A stretch of DNA of 16,167 nt from JANQPA01 sp964628385. Its GTDB lineage: Bacteria > Bacteroidota > Bacteroidia > Chitinophagales > Saprospiraceae. The notes under the pieces were generated by a model. That model had not been told where the DNA came from and searched no databases. It was given only the letters and a program-made list of their open reading frames with translations. Position numbers and translations under genes: made by a program. This document shows positions 1-5,435 of the stretch, piece by piece; position 1 is the stretch's first letter, and the number at the start of each line of letters is the position of its first letter. Location: assembly GCA_964628385.1 (NCBI GenBank), contig CAZVOD010000096.1, positions 1 through 16,167 on the forward strand, in the 5' to 3' direction.

Positions 1-11
1 CCTCAAATAAG

Positions 12-404
12 CTATTTTTGAGAATATTCGGGGTTTGTGCGCAGACTCCCGTTGGGATCCAGCATCGAGAATTGTGTGGATCCACAAGGGGTAAGGTGTG
101 GATAATTCAATACCCTAAATTTATCCTCTATAATTTCATAGTAAGCAGTAAGGTCGCCTACACCAATACACACAGAGAGGGTTCCTCCTATGTCCTTATT
201 TTTCATAAAAGCCACCTCTTCTTTCATTTTGGCTTCCGGCTTGAAGGATACCTGAAAGCCCTGCAATTCAAGCTTTGCCCATTCCAGAAGGCCCTCCCGT
301 TCCTCTTTGATCAGCGTCTGAAAGCCCAGTATCTCTTCATAAAATTGAATTGTTTCCTCCATATTATTAACCATCAACTCAACAACAATACCTTTGGTAG
401 TCAT
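12..404 (-). CDS. VOC (glyoxalase/bleomycin-resistance fold) protein
   Basis: A small single-domain protein of the vicinal oxygen chelate superfamily, about 130 residues, the usual size of a one-module VOC protein that works as a dimer. The start has the typical first beta-alpha unit (VELMVNNMEETIQFYEEILGF), and the C-terminus has the common closing strand around FSMLDPNGS. The frame is open from a TTG at 420-422, but I chose the ATG at 402-404 because the protein homology begins right after it. Substrate unknown: VOC members include glyoxalases, dioxygenases and antibiotic-binding proteins, and the metal ligands cannot be assigned with confidence. It lies 36 bp downstream of another glyoxalase-fold gene on the same strand, so the two are probably co-transcribed. 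Confidence 0.8.
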   Translation of the reverse strand: MTTKGIVVELMVNNMEETIQFYEEILGFQTLIKEEREGLLEWAKLELQGFQVSFKPEAKMKEEVAFMKNKDIGGTLSVCIGVGDLTAYYEIIEDKFRVLNYPHLTPCGSTQFSMLDPNGSLRTNPEYSQK

Positions 405-440
405 AATTATAGGTTTATGCAAGTCTGAATTTTTTTTGGC

Positions 441-1079
441 CTATTTGATAGTAATTGCTCCGTTGGGGGTGTTCAGCATAACGATAAGTTGAGGGTGCGC
501 TGCTTGATACACCGGAAGCGGAATCTCCATTTTTTCCAAAACAGTCTGAATAAATGGAGGCTCAGGATGGAGCGCTTCCATTTGTCGGATAGTGCAGCCC
601 TGAGGAAGGGACTGCGACGGGTGGGCAGCGCTTCCCCAATCGATAAAAAAAGGAAAAACCCCATCCAGGGGGTCTACCCGCAAATCAGAAAGTGTCCATG
701 ATAATGTACTTCCATCTGTTTTTTTTCTGGAGCTGGCAATAGCTTCACCTACATCTACATGCAGCGCTTTGGCTTTCCTAATGGATTGCTCTAGGTTATT
801 ACTGACGGCACACCACCTGACCAGCCTGTTGTATCCGCGAACAGCTATGGCATCTCTCCAGCTATATCTTTTGGGCGGGTCTTGTGCCGGGTCGGGCGCA
901 ATAATTTCAAAATAGGAGTTATGGCCCAGGCCGAAAAGGGCATTCCAGGTACCTTCAGTATGGTGTTTTCCTCCAATGACAGGTTGTACGCCGGTAAGTT
1001 GGGAAAAATAAGCGATGCCCTTATCAAGGTCTTCTACGGCATAAACCAGATGATCTATCTGCGGAATGAGGTTTTTCAT
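441..1079 (-). CDS. Glyoxalase-like domain protein (VOC superfamily, Glyoxalase_3 type)
   Basis: A 212-residue cytosolic protein with no signal peptide. The N-terminus (IDHLVYAVEDLDKGIAYF, residues about 8-25) is the classic first strand and helix of a VOC module, with the metal-ligand-like His10. It is followed by GxHxxxGTWNALFGLG and YFEIIAPDP, which are typical of the larger two-module glyoxalase-like family (PF13468 type). That family averages roughly 180-270 residues, so the length fits. Biochemical role unknown. It is the promoter-proximal gene of a two-gene minus-strand unit with the VOC gene at 12-404, and is divergent from the rhodanese gene at 1259 across 179 bp. The ATG start is followed directly by the conserved domain. 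Confidence 0.8.
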   Translation of the reverse strand: MKNLIPQIDHLVYAVEDLDKGIAYFSQLTGVQPVIGGKHHTEGTWNALFGLGHNSYFEIIAPDPAQDPPKRYSWRDAIAVRGYNRLVRWCAVSNNLEQSIRKAKALHVDVGEAIASSRKKTDGSTLSWTLSDLRVDPLDGVFPFFIDWGSAAHPSQSLPQGCTIRQMEALHPEPPFIQTVLEKMEIPLPVYQAAHPQLIVMLNTPNGAITIK

Positions 1080-1258
1080 TTTCCAGATCGTTTTTTCTAA
1101 AAGTATAAGGTTAATTTCAACGGGCCAAACATTTGGTGGAATTCAGGTCAATTGAATACGAATTACTTTCCTTTATCTAAAAAATAAGTTATCATGAGAT
1201 TAATCAGCTTATCATCTTTTTGAGATAATTAAGTGTTTTGGATCAAAAGTAATTTAGT

Positions 1259-1621
1259 ATGGAACTGGAGCAAAAGAGTTGTAAAATCAGCAGATGGCAA
1301 TTGTTAAAAGGCCAATTGAATAATCTGAGGCCAGATGATTTTATAAACGCCTTTAAACAGTCTGATGATGCTATTCTGATTGATGTTCGCACGCCTAAAG
1401 AGTTTGAAGATGAACATTTGGAAGGCGCCATCAATGTAGACTATCTCGGCTGTGATTTTTGGGAACATCTGGAACAATTAGATTCCAATGCGACTTATTT
1501 CGTCTATTGCAGGACGGAACGCCGCAGCATCAGGGCCTGTACCCTGATGAAAAATGGAGGCTTTAAAAACGTCTTCAACATGGAAGGCGGTATCACTGCA
1601 TGGAAAGCAGCAGTAAAGTAG
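1259..1621 (+). CDS. Single-domain rhodanese-like sulfurtransferase
   Basis: A 120-residue protein made of one rhodanese domain with a short N-terminal extension. Residues 39-55 carry the first rhodanese signature (ILIDVRTPKEFEDEHLEGA), and the active-site loop is C84-R-T-E-R-R89, with the catalytic Cys in the expected place. The domain ends with GGITAWKAA. Such proteins carry a persulfide on the Cys and pass sulfane sulfur to thiols, cyanide or other acceptors. No signal peptide, so probably cytosolic. It stands 182 bp upstream of the SulP gene on the same strand, but a promoter lies between them, so SulP need not depend on read-through. The CRP/FNR-type palindrome found before the next three sulfur genes is absent from the 179 bp upstream of this gene. 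Start ATG is in an A/T-rich context without a Shine-Dalgarno. Confidence 0.9.
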   Translation: MELEQKSCKISRWQLLKGQLNNLRPDDFINAFKQSDDAILIDVRTPKEFEDEHLEGAINVDYLGCDFWEHLEQLDSNATYFVYCRTERRSIRACTLMKNGGFKNVFNMEGGITAWKAAVK

Positions 1622-1674
1622 TAAGTTAACCTTTCATTTTTTACTTCTGCAATTGCACTATCTACTTTCAATTC

Positions 1675-1688
1675 GTGACAAGCGTCAC
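1675..1688 (+). promoter_or_regulatory. CRP/FNR-type operator 1 (SulP promoter)
   Basis: The sequence shows a perfect inverted repeat, GTGAC-AAGC-GTCAC, that is GTGA-N6-TCAC. It ends 22 bp before the TATTTTTG box at 1711. The same motif at the same spacing occurs upstream of both CstB-like genes. CRP/FNR-superfamily dimers recognise GTGA/TCAC half-sites with a 6-bp spacer. The regulator is not in the window and could be a CRP, FNR or HcpR-type protein. Confidence 0.7.
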
Positions 1689-1702
1689 TTACATTTCTGT
1701 TT

Positions 1703-1725
1703 TTTGACTGTATTTTTGAGTCAAA
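1703..1725. repeat. 7-bp inverted repeat flanking the SulP -7 box
   Basis: TTTGACT (1703-1709) and AGTCAAA (1719-1725) are perfect inverted copies that bracket the TATTTTTG promoter box with one extra base on its left. It could be a repressor operator covering the -7 region, or a chance hairpin in AT-rich DNA. The other two sulfur promoters lack it. Confidence 0.35.
1711..1718 (+). promoter_or_regulatory. Bacteroidota -7 box of the SulP promoter
   Basis: TATTTTTG is an exact match to the TAnnTTTG -7 consensus of the Bacteroidota primary sigma factor. No TTTG -33 element stands at the usual distance. The downstream half of the GTGA-N6-TCAC palindrome occupies about that place, as expected of an activator-dependent promoter. 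Transcription would begin near 1725, giving a leader of roughly 80 nt before the ATG at 1804. Confidence 0.6.
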
Positions 1726-1803
1726 TAATAAAACATATGTACAAGTTTTCATGTGTTATTGAATATATGACTATTTTGTGGTAAGTCAGAAAAAATTACG
1801 GCG

Positions 1804-3534
1804 ATGAATTTTAAGCATTTTTTACCCATCCTAGAATGGTTACCTAATTACAATAAAGAAAATCTAAAAGGCGATTTATCGGCAGGTCTGACAGTAGGGG
1901 TCATGTTGATTCCTCAGGGTATGGCCTACGCTATGATTGCCGGATTACCACCGATTTATGGATTGTACGCTTCCACGGTGCCGCTATTGATCTATGCGGT
2001 GCTGGGTACAAGCAGGCAACTGGCAGTTGGTCCCGTTGCGATGGTATCATTACTGACTGCTGCCGGTATAGGAACTATGGCTGCTGGCGGTACAGAATTG
2101 TATATCATGCTGGCAGTGACTCTGGCACTGATGGTCGGGCTTATTCAGTTTTTTCTGGGGGTTTTTCGGCTGGGCTTTCTGGTCAATTTCCTCTCTCACC
2201 CGGTGATCAGTGGGTTTACTTCTGCGGCGGCTCTCATTATTGGATTATCGCAGCTAAAACACCTTCTGGGAGTAGACATAGAGCGGAGTCACCATATTCA
2301 CGAAATACTTCTCGGGGCTATTCAGGAATTTGCTGCGATCAATTGGATGACCCTGGCTATAGGAATTGGAGGAATTGTCCTAATTGTTACAGCCAGAAAA
2401 ATCAATAAGGCTATACCCGGCCCGTTGCTGGCTGTTGTTTTTGGTATATTGCTGGTGTGGTTACTCAATTTAACGGGGCAGGGCGTGAAGATAGTCGGAG
2501 AGATTCCAAAAGGGTTACCTCAATTCTCGTTACCACAGTTTGACGCCGGAAGTTTGCAAACGCTATTACCTATTGCACTCACCATTGCGCTGGTGAGCTT
2601 TATGGAATCCATCGCTGTAGCCAAAGCTATACAGGCCAAACACAAAAATTATAAAGTTTCGCCCAATCAGGAGTTGATAGCTCTGGGAGCTGCTAATATT
2701 GGTGGAGCTTTCTTTCAATCTTACCCTACTACCGGAGGTTTTTCGCGTACAGCGGTTAACGATCAGTCAGGGGCCAAAACAGGGTTAGCAGCCATGATTA
2801 GCGCTGGTTTGATATTGCTTACCCTTTTATTTCTGACTCCTTTATTTTACTATTTGCCAAAAGCTATACTGGCCTCCAGTATTATGGTCGCAGTTTTTGG
2901 ATTGATAGATACGAAGGAAGCGCGCCATCTATGGAATACAGACCGTAGAGATTTCCTAATGCTAGTGGTTACATTCTTAGCTACTTTATCGCTGGGGATA
3001 GAACAGGGAATAGCTGTTGGCGTTGTACTGTCACTGGCTATGATCATTTTCAGAACCACCAAGCCACATTATGCGGTGCTGGGTAAGATTCCAAATAGTC
3101 CTTATTACCGTAACGTCGATCGCTTTTCCAATCTTCAAACTCGCGAAGATTTGTTGATCATTCGTTTTGATGCACAGTTGTATTTTGCCAATACCAATTT
3201 TGTGAAGGAGGTAATTGAAGAAGAAACGTACAAACGCACAGGTAAGTTAAAGGGTATTTTATTTAATGCAGAAAGTATTAATGCCATCGATAGCAGTGCT
3301 ATGCATGCATTAGAAGACATATGGGAAGATTGTAAAAAAAGAGGAGTAGAAGTGATGTTTTCAGGAGTTAAAGGACCTGTAAGGGATGCTATGAAGAAAT
3401 CTCACCTGACCGACAAAATCGGGGCATCGAACTTCTTTATCAGTGTACATGATGCCGAAATGGCTTTCGATGATAAGCGCTCCAAAGTGACCAAAGAGAA
3501 GCACGACCCTTATGTGATGCAGACACTCCAGTAG
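1804..3534 (+). CDS. SulP/SLC26-family inorganic anion transporter with C-terminal STAS domain
   Basis: A 576-residue inner-membrane transporter, normal full length for bacterial SulP proteins. Residues about 20-420 are a run of hydrophobic segments. The N-terminal part carries the family signature: IPQGMAYAMIAGLPPIYGLY (36-55), then GTSRQLAVGPVAMVSLL (68-84), which contributes to the anion-binding site. The NQELIALGAANIGGAFFQSYP stretch is also typical. The C-terminal STAS domain spans about 448-555, with the D496-S-S498 motif found in anti-sigma-antagonist-like folds. Family members move sulfate, bicarbonate or other anions, and substrate cannot be read from sequence. Next to two persulfide-dioxygenase-like genes with a matching promoter, a sulfur oxyanion (sulfate, sulfite or thiosulfate) is the simplest inference. 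A strong terminator follows at 3645. Confidence 0.93.
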   Translation: MNFKHFLPILEWLPNYNKENLKGDLSAGLTVGVMLIPQGMAYAMIAGLPPIYGLYASTVPLLIYAVLGTSRQLAVGPVAMVSLLTAAGIGTMAAGGTELYIMLAVTLALMVGLIQFFLGVFRLGFLVNFLSHPVISGFTSAAALIIGLSQLKHLLGVDIERSHHIHEILLGAIQEFAAINWMTLAIGIGGIVLIVTARKINKAIPGPLLAVVFGILLVWLLNLTGQGVKIVGEIPKGLPQFSLPQFDAGSLQTLLPIALTIALVSFMESIAVAKAIQAKHKNYKVSPNQELIALGAANIGGAFFQSYPTTGGFSRTAVNDQSGAKTGLAAMISAGLILLTLLFLTPLFYYLPKAILASSIMVAVFGLIDTKEARHLWNTDRRDFLMLVVTFLATLSLGIEQGIAVGVVLSLAMIIFRTTKPHYAVLGKIPNSPYYRNVDRFSNLQTREDLLIIRFDAQLYFANTNFVKEVIEEETYKRTGKLKGILFNAESINAIDSSAMHALEDIWEDCKKRGVEVMFSGVKGPVRDAMKKSHLTDKIGASNFFISVHDAEMAFDDKRSKVTKEKHDPYVMQTLQ

Positions 3535-3550
3535 ATACCATACTGGTATC
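3534..3550. repeat. Small hairpin at the SulP stop codon
   Basis: GATACCA (3534-3540) pairs with TGGTATC (3544-3550) around TAC. An alternative, mutually exclusive stem is CCAGTA (3528-3533) with TACTGG (3541-3546). A weaker bulged stem, CGTTTTGG (3577-3584) with CCAAAAACG (3600-3608), follows. These may stabilise the mRNA 3' end ahead of the main terminator. No function is shown. Confidence 0.35.
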
Positions 3551-3644
3551 CAGATTCATCAGAGCTGTTTTAAGCGCGTTTTGGATTTAGCTTTTGAGGC
3601 CAAAAACGGACAGTAATGGGCGTTCACAAATGCATCTCCAGTAT

Positions 3645-3688
3645 AATTCACCCCATCAAAGCCTGGAATTTGATGGGGTGAATTTTTT
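3645..3688 (+). terminator. Rho-independent terminator after SulP
   Basis: A perfect 16-bp stem: the left arm at 3645-3660 (AATTCACCCCATCAAA) and its exact complement at 3669-3684 enclose an 8-nt loop (3661-3668). Six T residues (3683-3688) overlap the end of the right arm. It lies 110 bp after the SulP stop and separates it from the first CstB-like gene, which has its own promoter. Confidence 0.85.
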
Positions 3689-3739
3689 GGAAAATGTTTT
3701 AGTGGATAACAATGACTTTGTTCGCTGTGTGCTACTGAT

Positions 3740-3751
3740 TTTTGTCAATTG
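3740..3751 (+). repeat. 12-nt repeat shared by the two CstB-like promoters (copy 1)
   Basis: TTTTGTCAATTG occurs at 3740-3751 and again at 5259-5270, in each case upstream of the CRP/FNR-type palindrome. The distance to the palindrome differs (5 bp here, 27 bp at copy 2). Probably a remnant of promoter duplication with the gene, or another protein-binding site. Confidence 0.4.
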
Positions 3752-3756
3752 AGTTC

Positions 3757-3770
3757 GTGATTCGAATCAC
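3757..3770 (+). promoter_or_regulatory. CRP/FNR-type operator 2 (first CstB-like gene)
   Basis: GTGATTCGAATCAC is a fully self-complementary 14-bp palindrome of the GTGA-N6-TCAC type. It ends exactly 22 bp before the TAAGTTTG box at 3793, the same geometry as operators 1 and 3. Both flanks of operators 1 and 2 are also alike (cGTGA...TCACt). Confidence 0.75.
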
Positions 3771-3792
3771 TGATAGCCAGAGGCTTAGTGCG

Positions 3793-3800
3793 TAAGTTTG
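3793..3800 (+). promoter_or_regulatory. -7 box of the first CstB-like gene
   Basis: TAAGTTTG matches TAnnTTTG exactly. There is no TTTG -33 element, and the preceding GTGA-N6-TCAC palindrome is centred 29.5 bp upstream of the box. Predicted start of transcription is near 3807, giving a short A/T-rich leader before the ATG at 3831. Confidence 0.65.
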
Positions 3801-3830
3801 TAATTGTAAATTATAAAAAACTAATTATCA

Positions 3831-5237
3831 ATGAAAGTAGAACAGATTTATACAGGGTGTTTGGCCGAAGCTGCATATTATATTGAAAGCAATGGAGAGG
3901 CTGTAATTATTGACCCACTCAGAGAAACAGAACCATACATAGAAAGAGCAGAAGCTGACGGTGCCAAGATCAAATATGTACTGGAGACGCACTTCCACGC
4001 TGATTTTGTATCTGGCCACCTAGATCTGGCCAGGAAGACAGGTGCAACCATCGTTTATGGGCCAGCGGCAAAGCCGAATTTTGATGCCATGATCGCTGAA
4101 GATGGACAAGTGCTGAAGGTAGGTAATATTACCATCAAAGTACTTCATACACCAGGGCATACCATGGAATCTTCTACTTACTTGCTAAGAGATGAAGATG
4201 GAAAAGACTACGCTATTTTCACTGGTGATACTCTTTTCCTGGGTGATGTAGGACGTCCTGACCTGGCTGTAAAGTCTGATTTATCGAGAGAAGACTTGGC
4301 TGGTCATCTATTTGATAGCTTGAAGAATAAGATTTTGCCACTTGGAGATAATGTAATTGTTTATCCGGGGCATGGTGCAGGCTCTGCTTGCGGTAAGAAA
4401 ATGGCCAAGGAGACCATCGGAACTTTGGGAGAGCAGAAAAAAGTGAATTATGCATTGCGCCCTGATCTGGCACGTGATAAATTTATCAAAGAGGTGACAG
4501 AAGGCTTGGTAGCGCCTCCGCAGTATTTTCCCAAAAATGCAGTGATGAATAAGATGGGCTACGATAGCCTTGACGATATAAGAAAACAAGGGCTTCTTGC
4601 ACTGGATGTAGCTACTTTTAAGGCAGAATGGCAGGCAAAAGAAGCACTAGTAATTGATACGCGTTCTCGAGAAGACTTTGCTCAGGGCTTTCTTCCGGGA
4701 TCTGTATTTATTGGTATTGACGGAAGTTTTGCCAACTGGGTAGGTACGCTAATACCGGACTTGCAGCAACCCATCCTTTTTGTAGCTGATGAAGGGCGTC
4801 AGGAAGAAGTAGTAACCCGTTTGGCCAGAGTAGGATACGACAATCCGATCGGATATCTCAAGGGTGGCCTGGAAAGCTGGAAAGCAGCCGGTGAGCAGGT
4901 AGATACCATCGAAGAGGTTGAAGCTGAAAATGTAGAGCAGTTGCTAAAGAAAAACTATGAAGTGCTAGACGTAAGAAAAGGCAGTGAATTCGAGGCTCAG
5001 CATTACGTAAATGCCAGGAATTTCCCGCTTGATTTCCTTAATAATCAGATGAACGAAATAAGCAGAAATCAGCCTTATGTAATGCATTGTCAAAGCGGAT
5101 ATCGCTCATTGATTGCCATTTCCATTCTTAAGTCCAGAGGCTTTGAGAACCTGGTAAATATCAAAGGTGGATTTGATGCCATGAAAGATAAAGGATTGAA
5201 AATGACAGAATTTGAAGAGCAGTTGACTGAGCTGTAA
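3831..5237 (+). CDS. CstB-like MBL-fold persulfide dioxygenase-rhodanese-rhodanese fusion, copy 1
   Basis: 468 residues with three domains. Residues 1-210 are a metallo-beta-lactamase fold of the ETHE1/persulfide dioxygenase group: T53-H54-F-H56-A-D58-F59, PGH110T, TGD133TLFLGDVGRPDL and YPGH181GAGSACGK. The His that closes the usual HxHxDH motif is Phe59, which fits a single-iron rather than a two-metal site. Residues about 251-355 form a rhodanese-fold domain whose active-site loop (FVADEGRQEE) has no Cys, so it should be inactive. Residues about 366-455 form a second rhodanese with Cys420 in HCQSGYRS. This order matches CstB, which oxidises thiol persulfides and transfers sulfur to make thiosulfate. 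Cytosolic, with no signal peptide. The ATG start is shared with the paralog downstream. Function is inferred from the family. Confidence 0.9.
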   Translation: MKVEQIYTGCLAEAAYYIESNGEAVIIDPLRETEPYIERAEADGAKIKYVLETHFHADFVSGHLDLARKTGATIVYGPAAKPNFDAMIAEDGQVLKVGNITIKVLHTPGHTMESSTYLLRDEDGKDYAIFTGDTLFLGDVGRPDLAVKSDLSREDLAGHLFDSLKNKILPLGDNVIVYPGHGAGSACGKKMAKETIGTLGEQKKVNYALRPDLARDKFIKEVTEGLVAPPQYFPKNAVMNKMGYDSLDDIRKQGLLALDVATFKAEWQAKEALVIDTRSREDFAQGFLPGSVFIGIDGSFANWVGTLIPDLQQPILFVADEGRQEEVVTRLARVGYDNPIGYLKGGLESWKAAGEQVDTIEEVEAENVEQLLKKNYEVLDVRKGSEFEAQHYVNARNFPLDFLNNQMNEISRNQPYVMHCQSGYRSLIAISILKSRGFENLVNIKGGFDAMKDKGLKMTEFEEQLTEL

Positions 5238-5289
5238 GGGTTAACATCTACGGCGAAGTTTTGTCAATTGTTATGTCTTGATACGGACC

Positions 5290-5319
5290 AAACCACTGTG
5301 ATAGAAATCACAGTGGTTT
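5290..5319 (+). promoter_or_regulatory. 13-bp hairpin containing CRP/FNR-type operator 3
   Basis: A perfect 13-bp stem, AAACCACTGTGAT (5290-5302) with its complement at 5307-5319, closes on an AGAA loop. Inside it is GTGA-TAGAAA-TCAC (5298-5311), flanked by T and A to give TGTGA-N6-TCACA, the textbook E. coli CRP consensus. It ends 22 bp before the TATATTTG box at 5334, as in operators 1 and 2. The hairpin lies 52 bp after the stop of copy 1 and could also serve as its terminator, although only a weak T-run (CTAATTTT) follows. Confidence 0.7.
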
Positions 5320-5333
5320 CTAATTTTCCCAAT

Positions 5334-5341
5334 TATATTTG
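5334..5341 (+). promoter_or_regulatory. -7 box of the second CstB-like gene
   Basis: TATATTTG is an exact TAnnTTTG match, 22 bp after operator 3. Transcription from about 5348 would give a leader of some 90 nt that contains the hairpin at 5374-5407. Confidence 0.65.
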
Positions 5342-5373
5342 CACTGAAGTTAAAATTGATTAGATTTCTTTTA

Positions 5374-5407
5374 TACAAAAACATGAAAGTATCATCATGT
5401 TTTTGTA
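5374..5407 (+). promoter_or_regulatory. Perfect 13-bp hairpin in the leader of the second CstB-like gene
   Basis: TACAAAAACATGA (5374-5386) and its exact complement at 5395-5407 enclose an 8-nt loop. The right arm carries TTTTT. It lies between the predicted transcription start and the ATG at 5436, so it may act as a leaky terminator/attenuator or an mRNA stabiliser. The leader of copy 1 has no counterpart. Alternatively it marks the true end of transcripts from copy 1. Confidence 0.5.
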
Positions 5408-5435
5408 AATTCGTATAGAACTCAAAATGTAGAAA

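Noticed and set aside
18..428. 136-codon plus-strand frame over the VOC gene
   Set aside because: It is antisense to a recognisable VOC protein and has the biased composition of a shadow frame.
1125..1136. CCAAA-CA-TTTGG palindrome between the divergent VOC and rhodanese genes
   Set aside because: Only 5-bp arms, a single copy and no clear promoter relation, so not strong enough to call an operator.
1187..1230. Repeated TTATCAT / GAGATAA elements upstream of the rhodanese gene
   Set aside because: Short AT-rich repeats with only 5-bp inverted matches. There is no exact promoter box nearby, so chance is sufficient.
3820..5435. Reading the two CstB-like genes as a recent duplication or assembly artefact
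   Set aside because: The DNA differs at many third positions even where the proteins agree, and the intergenic regions differ. They are genuine, older paralogs.
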